Positions 18,190-29,457 of a stretch of DNA of 64,000 nt are shown here, in pieces (the stretch's first letter is position 1; every line of letters begins with the position of its first letter). The notes beneath the pieces are model-generated. The model worked only from the letters and a program-made list of their open reading frames with translations. It ran no database searches and was not told the origin of the DNA. This stretch comes from Nannochloropsis salina CCMP1776 (Eukaryota; Sar; Eustigmatophyceae; Eustigmatales; Monodopsidaceae). The translations under genes were made by a program, and so were the position numbers. Where the stretch lies: NCBI GenBank assembly GCA_004565275.1, contig SDOX01000005.1:1400765-1464764 (forward strand). The letters are read 5' to 3'.

Positions 18190-19964
18190 TTACCTTGTTC
18201 CCACCTCATCCACCTCTTTCTCCCACTTCCGTCCAATCTCTACCTCTCCAGTCGCAGTATCCCCTTCCACGTACATCCTCAAAACCGCCCACATCGCGTC
18301 GGCCCCCTCCCCCTCCCTCCCTCCCTCCCCTTCCTCCCAAACATCATCAAACGTGTAGGGACCTACCCCCCGCAAGCCCAGCTGCCTGGCCAGGTCGTAC
18401 TTGACGCGCAACGATTCTGAGTCGTCGTAATGCACTTGGTGCACGCTGCCGTCCCCCGGGTCCACATAATTGTAAAACGGCGTCTGCATGTATCCGTCCC
18501 ACCGTCGGCCCGTGCTTGTCTCCCCCGCCGTTAAGCGGGCCTGAATCGTGCTGTACGGCACTTGCCTCCCAGCAGCATCCGAACAGCCTACGCCGCGGAA
18601 AGGAACCAGTTCCATCGCGCACGTCACAGTCGTGGGGTCCACGCGGCCGTCCTCTCCCCCGCCCTGCCCCCCGCCCTCCGCGCCTCCCTCCCTTCCCCTT
18701 TCCCCCCGCCCTGATCCATCCTCCCCCTGCTCCCCTTGCGGGATGCACCGATAATCGTAGCCGTACCAGGGCACGCCCAGTACCAATTTTTGAGGATCCG
18801 CCCCGAGGGTCAAATATTCGCAGAGCCCCCACGCTAAGGCCGGCAATGCCGCATTGGCGCTGGCCACACATTGGGCCATTATCTGAGAACGCGTATCGTA
18901 GCCCATGATGTAGCCCAGGTCCGCCGCCTCGATCAACCCTATGTTGTCGTAGTACCTCCCATCGACCCCATGCGGGCTCCAGGCAAGGCACACTGACACT
19001 TGAGATCCGGGTATCCTGGCGTGCAAAGCCGCGCGGGTCTCGGCCACCAATGACACGTACTTGGAATTGGCAGGATCCGTGGGGAGCAAGGGTGCTTCGA
19101 AATCGAACACGACGCCGTCCAGGAACTGGGCTTGAATTTCCGTTACGGTCGTTGCGATCCAAACGGCCCGCGCGGTGGCGTCGTCGCCGGCCAAGATGGG
19201 TAATGGCTCGGGGGCGGCCATGACCTAAGGGAGACACACGAAGGAGAGAAGGTGAGGCAAATTGGACAGGAGTACGAAGAACGTGGGAGAGGAATTTTAA
19301 ATGAGCAAAAAGCTTGGAATGGTGCGGTGCAGATAGGAGGAACGCCTTGATCCCCTGGGGTTGAGGGGCATAGAACTACGTGGGCGATGACGTTTTACAT
19401 TCTGTCACACACCCCCTTGCACGCATGTTTTCGAATGCGTTTGCTTCCCTTGACGACACTTTGAGGACATTGAAAAAGGAGAACGGGGGCCCATCCTACA
19501 GCAGCGCCGCACTCTCTATGTAATCTGGGGACAGCATTATCATGGTCATACTCTCCCTACGGAGCCAATTTGACAAGTGACAGGGCAGTTTCCCGTGCAC
19601 AAAAAACGTGATGGCAATGATGTGCCCTTATATGAAGACAGGGGGAGGCCGAATTTGATTGGCTTACCACTCTGGCGCCATGGGCGTGAGCTACGCACAT
19701 GAGTTGGGGCGACGGGTTCCAGGCAACTGTAGTTACCACATTCCAGTCATATCCCTCGAACCTGCTGTTATTACTGCCCCCGTTACGAAAACCAAACACT
19801 TCTTTCGCCCGTTGGCCTTGAATGGGTTGGCATAGAGTGATATTGCTACACGGGCAGCTCGGCACCCGCACCTGAGTCTCAGCCCGAAACGCGCATAGGC
19901 AGCAAAAAAGCAGGAAAGAGAAAAGGCTTACGACGATCCGCTTCTTTACGCGGCCGAGGAACAT
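18190..19964 (-). CDS. secreted/lysosomal GH18 di-N-acetylchitobiase
   Basis: Exons 19964-19668 and 19224-18190 joined in phase 0 (…HGARV then VMAAPEPLPILAG); about 443 residues against roughly 385 in the animal enzyme. A signal peptide (VVSLFSFLLFCCLCAF) precedes CPCSNITLCQPIQ, a cysteine-rich start typical of di-N-acetylchitobiases. EGYDWNVVTTVAWNPSPQLMC is also close to that group. The GH18 catalytic motif is DGVVFDFE (Glu as proton donor, Asp two residues before it); substrate-barrel segments LGYIMGYDTRSQ and LVLGVPWYGYDYRC follow. The family splits the chitobiose core at the reducing end of N-glycans, or other GlcNAc-GlcNAc units, inside lysosome- or vacuole-like compartments. A Gly/Glu/Arg insert of about 35 residues (coded near 18640-18750) interrupts the barrel in a loop. 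Confidence 0.88.
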
Positions 19965-21285
19965 CCCTATACGTTTTGTTTATGGAATGTTATGGAATTG
20001 TAAACTTGCCGTCAACATGTGGCCTTAATAAGAGACGAATGGTAAGTGGAACCGTCCCTGCATTGGATTCGGTACATGTGACATGCCAGCAACCCAGCCC
20101 CTGGAAAGAAAAAAACGATACACATGCAGGCAGCCGGGCTCGGAGTGCACGATATGCGTAGATATGTAATGCTCATGGCTCACTGTGAAGCATCAATAAT
20201 TTTAAACCCACATGCAACTATATCACATCAAGTCGACGACGAAATGAAGAAAAGGTCAAACGCTGCTGCTTCAGGATCTGCGCTTTTACGTAAAAAGGCA
20301 TCTTAAAAATAATGTGATACGGTTTAAACACTCATGCTCCAAGACTTCACGATACCAGGTGCAAATTGGGCGAAGGGACGGGATACTTTTGTCAAGAAGG
20401 TTGTATTTCTAGGGGAGTCTTCGCAAAGCACTGGACGCGTCTCCATCATGGAGGCGGCACACCAGATACTTTCACTTCCCTTATTTTGTGAGTACCCTCA
20501 TGCCAATCACCGGTCGTGAACAGAACATATATATATATGCTTTTCGCACCACGGACCCTTTTCGCCACCAGGAAGTAACCAGCCACAGCATTTGTGGCAG
20601 CATCATGTTGAAGTTTACAAGGAATACGCCCCAGACGCTCAGGCTCTTAAAAAAATGTCGATCCAGGTCTGCGGATGCACAAATTGCTCTGGAACCCCCT
20701 TATCCAATGCGGTGACATTAGAGTTTGTCTCTTAACTCCAAATTAAGAATGCATTGAGTGTACAAGCGTCTAAATCGACCACATCAAATGCGATTGAATC
20801 CCATCCGACGGCCATACCCACGGAAAAGACCTCTAGAGCAAAGGCATAAGCGGAATATCAGTTACAATTGATGCAATAGAAATTGCCCATATCCTTTTTC
20901 CATTCAATTCATAGACAGGCGACAGTGACGGCATCCACACTTCAGGTATGGTATAAGGTTTGTGTTATGATTTTTGCAAAGATGCAGAGCATGACCTGAC
21001 CTGTTGGAAATATTTTTTGAGGGCCAAGAGGGAAGCAGACAGTGAAAGGAAAGCAAATTGTACGTAGCTAAAATTAAATAAAAAGCGAGCGCTCGCGTTG
21101 AGACTATATGCATAAAAATGCCGATCATTTGGCGTATGAGCTCACGTGTCAATACGGGGAAAAGAAATCAGATTTACATCTCAGAGCACTCGCGCACTTA
21201 GTATTTTATTCATATACAATTGTGCAATGATGTGAAAACGCATGTTGGGCAAGGGACATGTCTTCTTGAGATCATTCCCCCGGGA
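19965..21285. other. AT-rich spacer, nothing recognised
   Basis: About 1.3 kb between two minus-strand genes. It holds the promoter of the chitobiase gene on its left side and the 3' end of the methyltransferase gene on its right. Open frames are short and not protein-like. Confidence 0.5.
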
Positions 21286-22495
21286 TCACGTTGGCTTTTC
21301 GTTATCTTCCTCCAGAACGACCCGTACCAGTACCAACCCCTCCGGCGCCGTCACTGCCAGCGCCCTACCCTCGCAGCCATCTTGCCTCCATTGCTTCTGC
21401 TCCCCGTCCCTCCCACTGCTACAACACTTCTTCGCGTCTGTGCAAACAAAACTTTCATCCCCATCGCTGTCACTGCGGCGTGAGCTCTTACCGTCCATGC
21501 TGTCGCCAGAACAACTGTCCTCCACTACTCGCAATCGTTGCCAAGCATCCTGAACTTCTTCCCTGCTCCACCTTTTGACAAGTTCCCACCTCATTCCTTT
21601 GCGTGCTTCTACTAAACTCAGGAATTTGTGCCCCGCGCATGATTGTTCGTGTGGGCACACGGAAGGATAGGAAGACCCGCTCACACAGGCGTCGATGGTA
21701 AGAAAGGCGACAGCAGAGGACCTGGGGATGTGTGAAAGCGAAGAAGAGGTTAAGATTGTCTATGTTACTACGGCCTTTGCGTCAATGGAGAAGGATCGTG
21801 GGGGAGAGATTCAAAGAAAGAAGACTGGTGGAATGAACCATCACTCAGACTGACCTGGTGGACGCTGACTTTAGCTTCGGAGATATTGAGAGCAGGGTGT
21901 GAACTGTATCCAGAAGTGCAAGTTGTGTCTGCAGCATTGGGGTCACCTCACAGCCAATGAGGCATAATTCATTCGCAGATCGACAGGCATCAACAAGGGC
22001 AGGAGCTAAGTTTGACGGACAGCAGCCCCAGGAAAGCTCCAATGCTTGAGCAGAGAAGTTAGTGGGGCAGGTCGCTCGTGCAGCCGTGTTCATAAAACGA
22101 TCAGAAAGGTTCAATGGAAGACTTGTGTGGAGGGTAGCGGGGATTGAGGCCCTAAAATGGGCGAGATTGACCTCACATAAGGCGTGTGTCTCGTCGGTGA
22201 GGAAACAATCTACGTACTTTCTGCCGCATTTTAATGCAGTGGCCAAGGCAACTAAACCGCATAATCCCGCGCCTGCCCCGAGCTCAATGATAGTCAAGGT
22301 TGTGTGTGGCTTCATTGGGCGAACTGATGGACCGAAATTAAGAAAGCTGCAGAGATACTCGCTTACGACGAAAGCAGCTGGCCAGACCTCCCCCCCAAGC
22401 AAAACCATGGACGCATCCTCGTATACCCAAACAACATCGTCCACAGATCTTATCTCATGATCAGTAAGGCGATATCCCACACGTTGACGAGGCAT
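21286..22495 (-). CDS. METTL21/FAM86-type SAM-dependent methyltransferase
   Basis: Exons 22495-21855 and 21721-21286 with a 133-base GT-AG intron (phase 2); 358 residues. The N-terminal half has VWVYEDASMVLLGGEVWPAA (the W-P-A approach segment of the lysine methyltransferase-16 family), motif I IIELGAGAGLCGLVALA, and ALELSWGCCPSN, matching the post-motif that usually reads L-x-W. The family methylates lysines on translation factors, chaperones or other proteins; the substrate here is not readable. The second exon contributes FLTIDACVSGSSYPSV and a charged tail (KRWSREEVQDAWQRL) that is not recognised. There is no targeting signal, so it is probably cytosolic. Confidence 0.72.
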
Positions 22496-22893
22496 AATGT
22501 GCCTGTGTGCAAGATAGAATCGTCATTTTTAAAATGTTGGAACAAACTTCGGGCTGGCAATGACGGTTGACAAAAGTAACGGTCTATGATACGCGACGCA
22601 TGTTCCTGGGAAAACTGTTCTTTCCCAGATGTCAACAAACTGGCTGGCTCCAGGGACACAGTTGTTCATCACAATGAGGCCTAATGATGAAAGTCTTCTG
22701 ATACATTATTAAGTTTCGTGTTCTCATGCCTGGAGGGAGCATATGTATCCAAGACGCGTGGGATGTTTTGCCCGGCCATTGAACCTCCTGTACTCATGTG
22801 GTCCCAATTTCATCGGAAGCACTGCGTTCGTCTCGCGCAAACATGATAGGGACTAAAAAATATCTAGTCTCACGGCTTTTATTCTTCCAAAAC
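22496..22893. promoter_or_regulatory. divergent promoter region
   Basis: About 400 bases between the methyltransferase gene (-) and the erythromycin-esterase-like gene (+). The plus frame is open from 22798, but its ATG at 22843 gives a less convincing leader than the one at 22894. Confidence 0.4.
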
Positions 22894-24879
22894 ATGAAAA
22901 CTGTCAAAATCGCTACCTTACCCGTGCTTGGTCTTGTAGCATCTGCAGCTACCCGCGCAGCCGCCGCCTTTGGCACCCCTTTTCTTGCGTCGAACAACAA
23001 TCGCGTTGCGCATCCTGCTGGCTTAAATCATCATCTATCCCCTTTGAAAACCTTTGTCTCTATTTTTGAACAAGTCTCAGATACACAGAATACCATGGAA
23101 TATGCCAAAGCAATGACCGAGACATTGGAGCAGCACAAGCTTCCTCTTCGCAGTGATCGGGACCTGGATCCTTTGTTGGAGTCCATCGGGGACAAGCGAT
23201 TTGTCTTCCTGGGAGAATCTACGCACGGAACACATGAATTTTATACATGGCGAGCACAAATCACGAAGCGGCTTATTGAAGAAAAAGGATTTAACTTTGT
23301 CGGCGTCGAGGGGGACTGGCCTGATTGCTACGTAAGTTTTTGGCAAAGTCGATCATCAAATTCTTCCGGAACTTTTCACTTTTTTGACATATCTGAAATT
23401 AATGAGGCATCCTCATATTCTACAGGAACTCAACCGTTACATAAAAGGATTCAAGGACTCAGCCAAGCATCCTTCTGGTAAGGTTCTTTAGGTCCAGAAC
23501 TTTTTTGGTATTTCGCCTGCGAAATAAGATATGATTTACCCCAGCCATAAATACCTCACACATTCAACAATAAGATGTGATGAAGGCCTATTTTAAGCGT
23601 TGGCCAGTTTGGATGTGGGGTAATTGGTAAGTGCGTGGGGATACACACGAGAGTCGATCGGACCTGTAAGTATTTTTTATGGGATATAACATTCGGGTCT
23701 GATGCATCGTTTCTTTGTTTCAGGACTTAGATTGCTCTCACAAGATTTGTGTGCCTACCCATACCTTAGGGAGGTTGCCGCTTTGACTGGTTGGATGCGT
23801 GAATTCAACATGAAACGTCCTGCACAAGAGCGCGTCGGCTTTTACGGTCTGGATGTGTATTCCCTGATGGAGTCCTTGGAAGCAATTGTCAAGTTCATGC
23901 GCAGTGTAGATGGGGATGAGTCAATTAAAAGTGCCGAGCGAGCTTTGGCCTGTTTTGAACGCGTGGCCACGATGGGGAAGGAAGACGTAGGCCAGGCGTA
24001 CGGGATGGCAGCTGCTCTTACCCCTTACTCATGTCGGAATGAGGTTGTGAAGTTGCTCGTAAAGGTGCGAGAAGAAGCCGCCAAATTGTCGGAAAGCCCG
24101 AATGACGAGGAAGCCAATGAAAATGCTTTGAGCGCAGAATTGAATACTAAGGTGCGTTTTATAACCAGTCGGGAGAAGAGTTCAAGGCAAGGCCGAAGAA
24201 AAACTCTTTTCGACCTATTCGGTTCCTTACTCATTTTATTCTTTCACTTGCATCGTCAAAGGTGGTATTGGATGGGGAGAAGTACTACCGGATCATGGTA
24301 GACGGAAGCGACGACTCGTGGAATGCCCGGGACACGCACATGCACGAGACCCTCCGACGACTTTCTCATTTTTACGGTCCCAAGAGCAAGGCGATTATTT
24401 GGGCGCACAACACCCACAATGGGGATGCACGGGCCACGGACATGGCGATGGGGGGGATGCACAACATTGGACAGTTGGCTCGGGAGACTTGGGGCAAGGA
24501 GCAAGTGCATCTGGTGGGCTTGGGCACATATCAGGGAAGCGTCATGGCGGGAAAGCGGTGGGGTGCGGATATGGAAGTTATGCCCCTGCCCCATGGCGTC
24601 CCTGGGTCTTGGGAACACATTTGTCACACAGCTGGCAAAGGTCAAGATATGCTGGTGGTTCCTGAGGTGCTACGGCAGCCTTTGTTCGAAAAACGCGTGG
24701 GACATCGTGCCGTAGGGGTCGTCTACAATCCATCGCGGGACCGAATGCAGTACGTGCCTTCAGTGATGAAAGCACGCTACGACGCTTTTGTTTTCCTCGA
24801 CACCACCCGGGCATTGCATTCGCTCAAACTTCAAGCAGATCCTACCGAAGTCCCGGAGACTTACCCGTGGGGGGTGTAA
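22894..24879 (+). CDS. erythromycin-esterase-family protein with plastid presequence
   Basis: Five exons: 22894-23331, 23426-23477, 23575-23626, 23770-24151, 24262-24879. All junctions are GT-AG and the phases close to 513 residues. The chosen start gives [19 protein letters not shown]…AAAAFGTPF, a signal peptide followed by Ala-Phe, the stramenopile plastid signal. The mature part has the Ere hallmarks: [16 protein letters not shown] (Glu, His, Arg of the active site), [11 protein letters not shown], a [17 protein letters not shown] block spanning exons 3-4, [18 protein letters not shown], and [17 protein letters not shown] with the second conserved His. In bacteria the family opens macrolide lactones or acts on other esters; many members have no known substrate. 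In an alga a macrolide role is unlikely, and a plastid ester or lipid substrate is only a guess. The bacterial affinity suggests old transfer, but four introns show it is fully domesticated. Confidence 0.85.
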
Positions 24880-26634
24880 TCGACCTTCCAGACTCAGGCC
24901 TGCACCTTGAGCGCACTGGATGCGTGATAAAGTACGCATGCAGTAGGAGATTGGATAGGAATTTGAAAAAAAACTCAGATCCAGGCAGAGAATTTTCGCG
25001 CATTGCAGCGCCAAATGCGGTGAAGATGCTTTTGTAGAGGAAAAAGACTCTCAAAGCTAAGCATAAGCAATGGGTGCGACGGGCGAGGAAAGCCGTACAG
25101 TCAAAACGATGATGCGTGATAATTCATTAACGCGATATCTTTTTGTGAAGAGGGCTCCGATGAGAATGTAAAAGGGAGAAGTTTATCTCACACACGTGCA
25201 GACCGCAAGATGGAAAAGAGAAAAGATGAAGACAAACAAAAGAAAAAGTTCAGATTTGCAATATTGCTGAAAAATGATGGCTAAAAAATGTCACACAGGA
25301 AGATTTACTTTATCTATTGATACATTGAGCAAGCACACACGTAATGTCTTTTTCCAGAACTGGGATTGAAGATATGGCTTGAAAGCCTCTTTGCATGCTT
25401 TTTCCAAGAAAATATCAAAATCGAAAGGTGCACTGTTTTGACTTGACCCATAGAGCGTATATTTCTTAACTTTCATGGCCCATGGCGTTGCCCTGGTCAG
25501 GTCGGAAGGGCGGAAGAGGTACAAAATGTTAAGGCGATGCCCGCCTTCCCAGCAGCAAGAAATACCTGAAGTTTTTTTTTGCGACGAGAACATGATCGCG
25601 GCTCAAATTCATAGAAAGGTGGCCTTTTTATTATTTTGGACGGAGGTTTGAGCGGAAAGAAGAACGAAGCCGAAGTAGTTCGGTAAAAGCGCTGGACATT
25701 GCAGCTCTTTTTGAGGGTGAGGAGGTTAGCTAAGCGGCGACTCGTAAGTTAGAGGAGCAGCAGGCGCAGCTTCGGGCAGACACCAGGAAATTGACCTCCG
25801 ATTGCTCCATGCATTACGAGTTAACCAGGCACTACAGGCACATGTGCGTAAATTATGCATCATTTCCCCTTTATCTTGCTCCTGACATTGTGGTGGGACC
25901 GTGAAAATTCATTCGACATAGTCCTTGGTCTTGGGGTCAGCTCGTTGAGTAAAAGATACTTTCTGAGAGCTTTCGATGACCTTGAATACGAAGGATCAGG
26001 GTCGAAAAGCATTTTCGTGTGCAACACTCTCGCTCGAGGGCCTTACACGGTCGGGTGACTATTGGCTGGGCCACATGAGAAACATTGATATCAAGTTATT
26101 GTTCCCAAAAAAAGTTTTACCCGTTTTATGGGCTGAAAACTTTTTAAGCACTCGGGAGGCACAGGACCCACCAGATCATTTTCACTTCAATTCTACTACT
26201 TCAGTGAGAGCCGAAGTTGGCCTCGGATGCTTATTTAGACGGGCGCTTTGTGAAATTTTAAAGACGTATCGAACAGAAGTCATGTCTTACTTATTGGAGA
26301 GAGGAGAACTACAGCATTTTTTGGGCATCTGTTGTTACATGAACGGGCAGTTGCAGTTGTCTATACAGGGTACCCTTCCATGAGGTTTCCTTCTTTATTC
26401 TTCTCGGTGTAATCGTCCCGTGTGAGATGTATTTTGCGGCAAGCTGCATGGAAGGATCAAATGTGCAATGTGAAGCACTGTCACTCGGTCAAAGTCGAGG
26501 ACTGGTGCGGGTATGGTGCCACCCAAGGTCTCCTGGCCTCTCCCTCGCTATCTTTCTGGAGCGTTTATCCGAACTTTCTCCTTGCGTTGTCCTCCACCTC
26601 ATCAAACTAGGTGTAAAAGCAAAAACTTCAGAAA
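24880..26634. other. AT-rich spacer, no supported gene
   Basis: About 1.75 kb between two plus-strand genes. Two open frames of about 100-135 residues (25291-25593 minus, 25976-26383 plus) have no recognisable motif and are more likely chance. The promoter of the POR gene is expected in the right part. Confidence 0.45.
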
Positions 26635-28317
26635 ATGGCTCCATTGAAGAAGTATATGCAGCCTGCAGTGGTGCTGGCTGCAGCCACGGCCAGCATGACG
26701 TCGGCCTTCCTGCTCCCCGCCATGCGCCCTGTCCCTGCCCCCACGACCGTCACCTCCGCAGCAAGGACGTCGCCGCTCTTCTCCCGCTCTTCCACGCCCT
26801 CTGTCGCGCCTGCCAGGCCCACCAAAGGCACGATTCTGTCGGCCACCAATTTTTTTGAATCATTTTTCGCGCCCAAATCCGCTCCCGGGGCCGGTGCCCG
26901 TGGGGGAAAGAGAACCATCGTCCTCACTGGCACGTCTTCGGGCCTGGGCAAGGCGACGCTCAAAGCGCTCTGTGCCCGCGGTGACAATTTCGTGATTTGC
27001 GGAGTCAGGGACATGGAGAAAATGCAGGCCGTGGCGGAGGAACTGGGCTTGGACCCGTCTTCCTACACGATCCGTCCCTTAGACCTCTCATCCTTCGCCT
27101 CGGTGAGGCGCTTCGCCAAGGAAGTGAAGGCGGTGAAGGGCGGTAAGCCTTTGGATGCCCTGGTTTGTAACGCGGCCGTGTACCTGCCTGCCCGTGACTA
27201 CCCGACATTCACCCCGGATGGGATCGAAGAGTCCCTCCAAATCAATCACCTCTCCCACTTCCTCCTGGTTTCGCTCCTGCTCGACGACTTGAAGAAGGCC
27301 AAGGACCCCCGCTGTGTGATCGTGGGCTCCATCACCGGGAACGACAACACCATCGCCGGGGCCTTTGTCTGGCCGCGGGCCTCCTTGGGGGACTTGAAAG
27401 GGATGCAGGAGGGGGCGAAGGAGCCTGTCTCGATGATCGACGGCAAGGATTTTAACGGGGCGAAAGCCTACAAGGACAGCAAGGTAACTACCACAAACGG
27501 GTTGGGAAAATACCATTTAGACATCGAACGTGGGATGGAGCCATGTCCAAGACCTGGACTTGACGCTGGACATGGGGGTAGAGGGTGAGGGGGGCGGAGA
27601 GTGCTCCTTGGCGCGACGGGGAGGAAGCGGCGGCCGGGCACAGGAAATGGGATTTCGAGGATTTCCCACTGAACCTCCCTGTGCCTGGCCTCGCGATGTG
27701 ATGAGTGTGGAAGGGTCAAGAACGTCGCCCGGTCTCAGCCAAGCCGCTACGATGCCAGACCTTCTTCTTCTCCACCCCTTCCCACCGCGATCCCTCGCAC
27801 CCATCTCTCTCTCTCCCCCCCTCTACCCTCCCCTCCCTTCCCTCTCCCTCAGATGTGCAACATGATGACCGTGAACGAGCTTCACAAGCGGTACCATGAC
27901 GCCACGGGCATCACCTTCTCCTCCATGTACCCCGGGTGCATCGCTGAAACGGCCTTGTTTCGGGAAAAGCGACAGTGGTTTCGGACGCTCTTCCCCCTCT
28001 TCATGAAGTACGTCACGGGGGGCTACGTCTCCGAAAACGAAGCCGGCGAGCGCCTGGCCCAAACCGTGTGGGACCCGGCGTTGAAGACCAGCGGGCAGTA
28101 CTGGTGCTGGAACGGTCAGGCCCAACAGTTTGGCTACTACGACCCTGCCACCAAACAAGTCCGAGGGGCGGGCGGGAGCGGCGGGACCGTGTTCCCTGGG
28201 AAGTTGGCAGGGCAAGTGATGGATCAGACCAAGGCAGAAAAAATGTGGGAGTTGAGCTCGGAGATTACGGGGGCGACATGGCCGAGCGTAGGGGTCCGGG
28301 AATTGGCGAACGTGTGA
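26635..28317 (+). CDS. por: light-dependent protochlorophyllide oxidoreductase
   Basis: Exons 26635-27483 and 27853-28317 (phase 0); 437 residues. The presequence MAPLKKYMQPAVVLAAATASMTSAFLLPAM is a signal peptide plus Ser-Ala-Phe plastid signal. The mature enzyme is a short-chain dehydrogenase: IVLTGTSSGLGKATLKAL (NADPH Rossmann loop), LVCNAAVY, INHLSHFLL, and the catalytic Tyr and Lys in YKDSK, which falls exactly at the exon 1 end and continues as MCNMM in exon 2. Cysteines typical of POR are present (ALCARGDNF, PGCIAETALF). POR uses light and NADPH to reduce protochlorophyllide to chlorophyllide in the plastid. The intron ends in a long CCCTCC-type pyrimidine tract before CAG. Confidence 0.95.
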
Positions 28318-29457
28318 GGGAACGGGAAGGAATATTGGGGAAGGGAAAGCGATGGAAGGGATGGAAGGAAGGGTGTGGATAGATCGGACGCAGGGAGAAG
28401 AGGAAGGCCGTCTGGGAAAGGCGGGTGGAGGGAGAGGCAACGGGAGAAAAGAGGGAGGAAATGAGGAGGGGCCAGGGAGGTGAGGACGTCGGCATTCGGA
28501 CGAGAAGGAAGCGGTGGGGGGAGTGGGGAGAATGCGGGGAGGTAGGGGAGCGAGGATGCGATAGGAGGAAGATGGGACCTGCGGGGTAGGGGAGGGACGG
28601 AAAAGCCGGAGGGAGGAAGGCAAGCGGCGGTCAGGATGAGAAAGAAGGGAAGGACGCTGGGGGGGAGAGGCGGGACTCGGGCGTAATATGGGCGGAGGAG
28701 GCTCTGCTTGAGCACAGGAAATGAAATATACACAGGGTGCACCATATCCTGGCATGCCCGGAGCAGGCGGTCGGGCAGGCCATGGGCGGATCGGATCGAG
28801 TCCCCTCCCCACCCCGCCTCCTGCCTCCTTTTGGCAGAGGACGTCGTGTTTCTTTCACGCGGGTCCACAAGTCGAGTTTCCCTCCACCACCTGTTTCCTC
28901 CCCCCCTTTCACACGTCCCTCTGACCTCCCCCTGTACGCGTCAGCGGCCGCCGACTTCCTCACTTTTTCCAACGCTTTCACAAGCTCGTGTGCAGTCATT
29001 TAAAAGTCAAAGTTATCATTGTGGCCCTGGTTCTGTCTTGGCCTCTTTGACCATCCGCCATCATCTTTGCAGCTTTGCCGCGATTTCGCGCCATTTTTTC
29101 CCCCTTCTCCATCATCCCTTCCCCAAAATTTTCATGCCTTCATCCACTCCCTCTCCTCATTTCAAACCTATCCCCCCCCATGCCATGGTCATTGCGATCT
29201 CTTTCCCATCAACCCTCTCGCCCTTCCTTCCGCCTCATGCTTCCTCCCACCCTGCCCCTTCCAACCACGACACACCGACCGATGGAACAGCCCCGGTGCA
29301 CTTATCCTCATCAAAGTCGTCATCAGTGCTATCCTCCTTTTCCCCTCTCCCCTATATGCCCCAATTTTTCCACGATGGAGGCGCGCCACCTGGCTTTTTC
29401 CTCCCTCCCACCCTCTCTCCTGCCCTCCCTCCCTCCCCTCCTCCTTCCCTCCCCTAC
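28318..29457. other. convergent spacer with one weak minus-strand frame
   Basis: Between the POR gene (+) and SufD (-). Purine-rich on the plus strand at 28320-28680 and pyrimidine-rich after 28800, which keeps several frames open by composition. One minus frame (28999-28631) starts MTAHELVKALEKVRKSAAADAY and looks slightly protein-like, but it ends in low-complexity sequence and has no recognised domain. Confidence 0.35.

Noticed and set aside
23700-23769. Open frame upstream of exon 4 of the esterase-like gene taken as coding
   Set aside because: Using the acceptor CTTAG at 23769 gives the expected [13 protein letters not shown] block with the strong GTAAGT donor; earlier acceptors give a stop.
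27823-28868. Long minus-strand frames opposite POR exon 2 and the spacer
   Set aside because: Composition effect of purine-rich plus strand; POR on the plus strand explains the coding signal.
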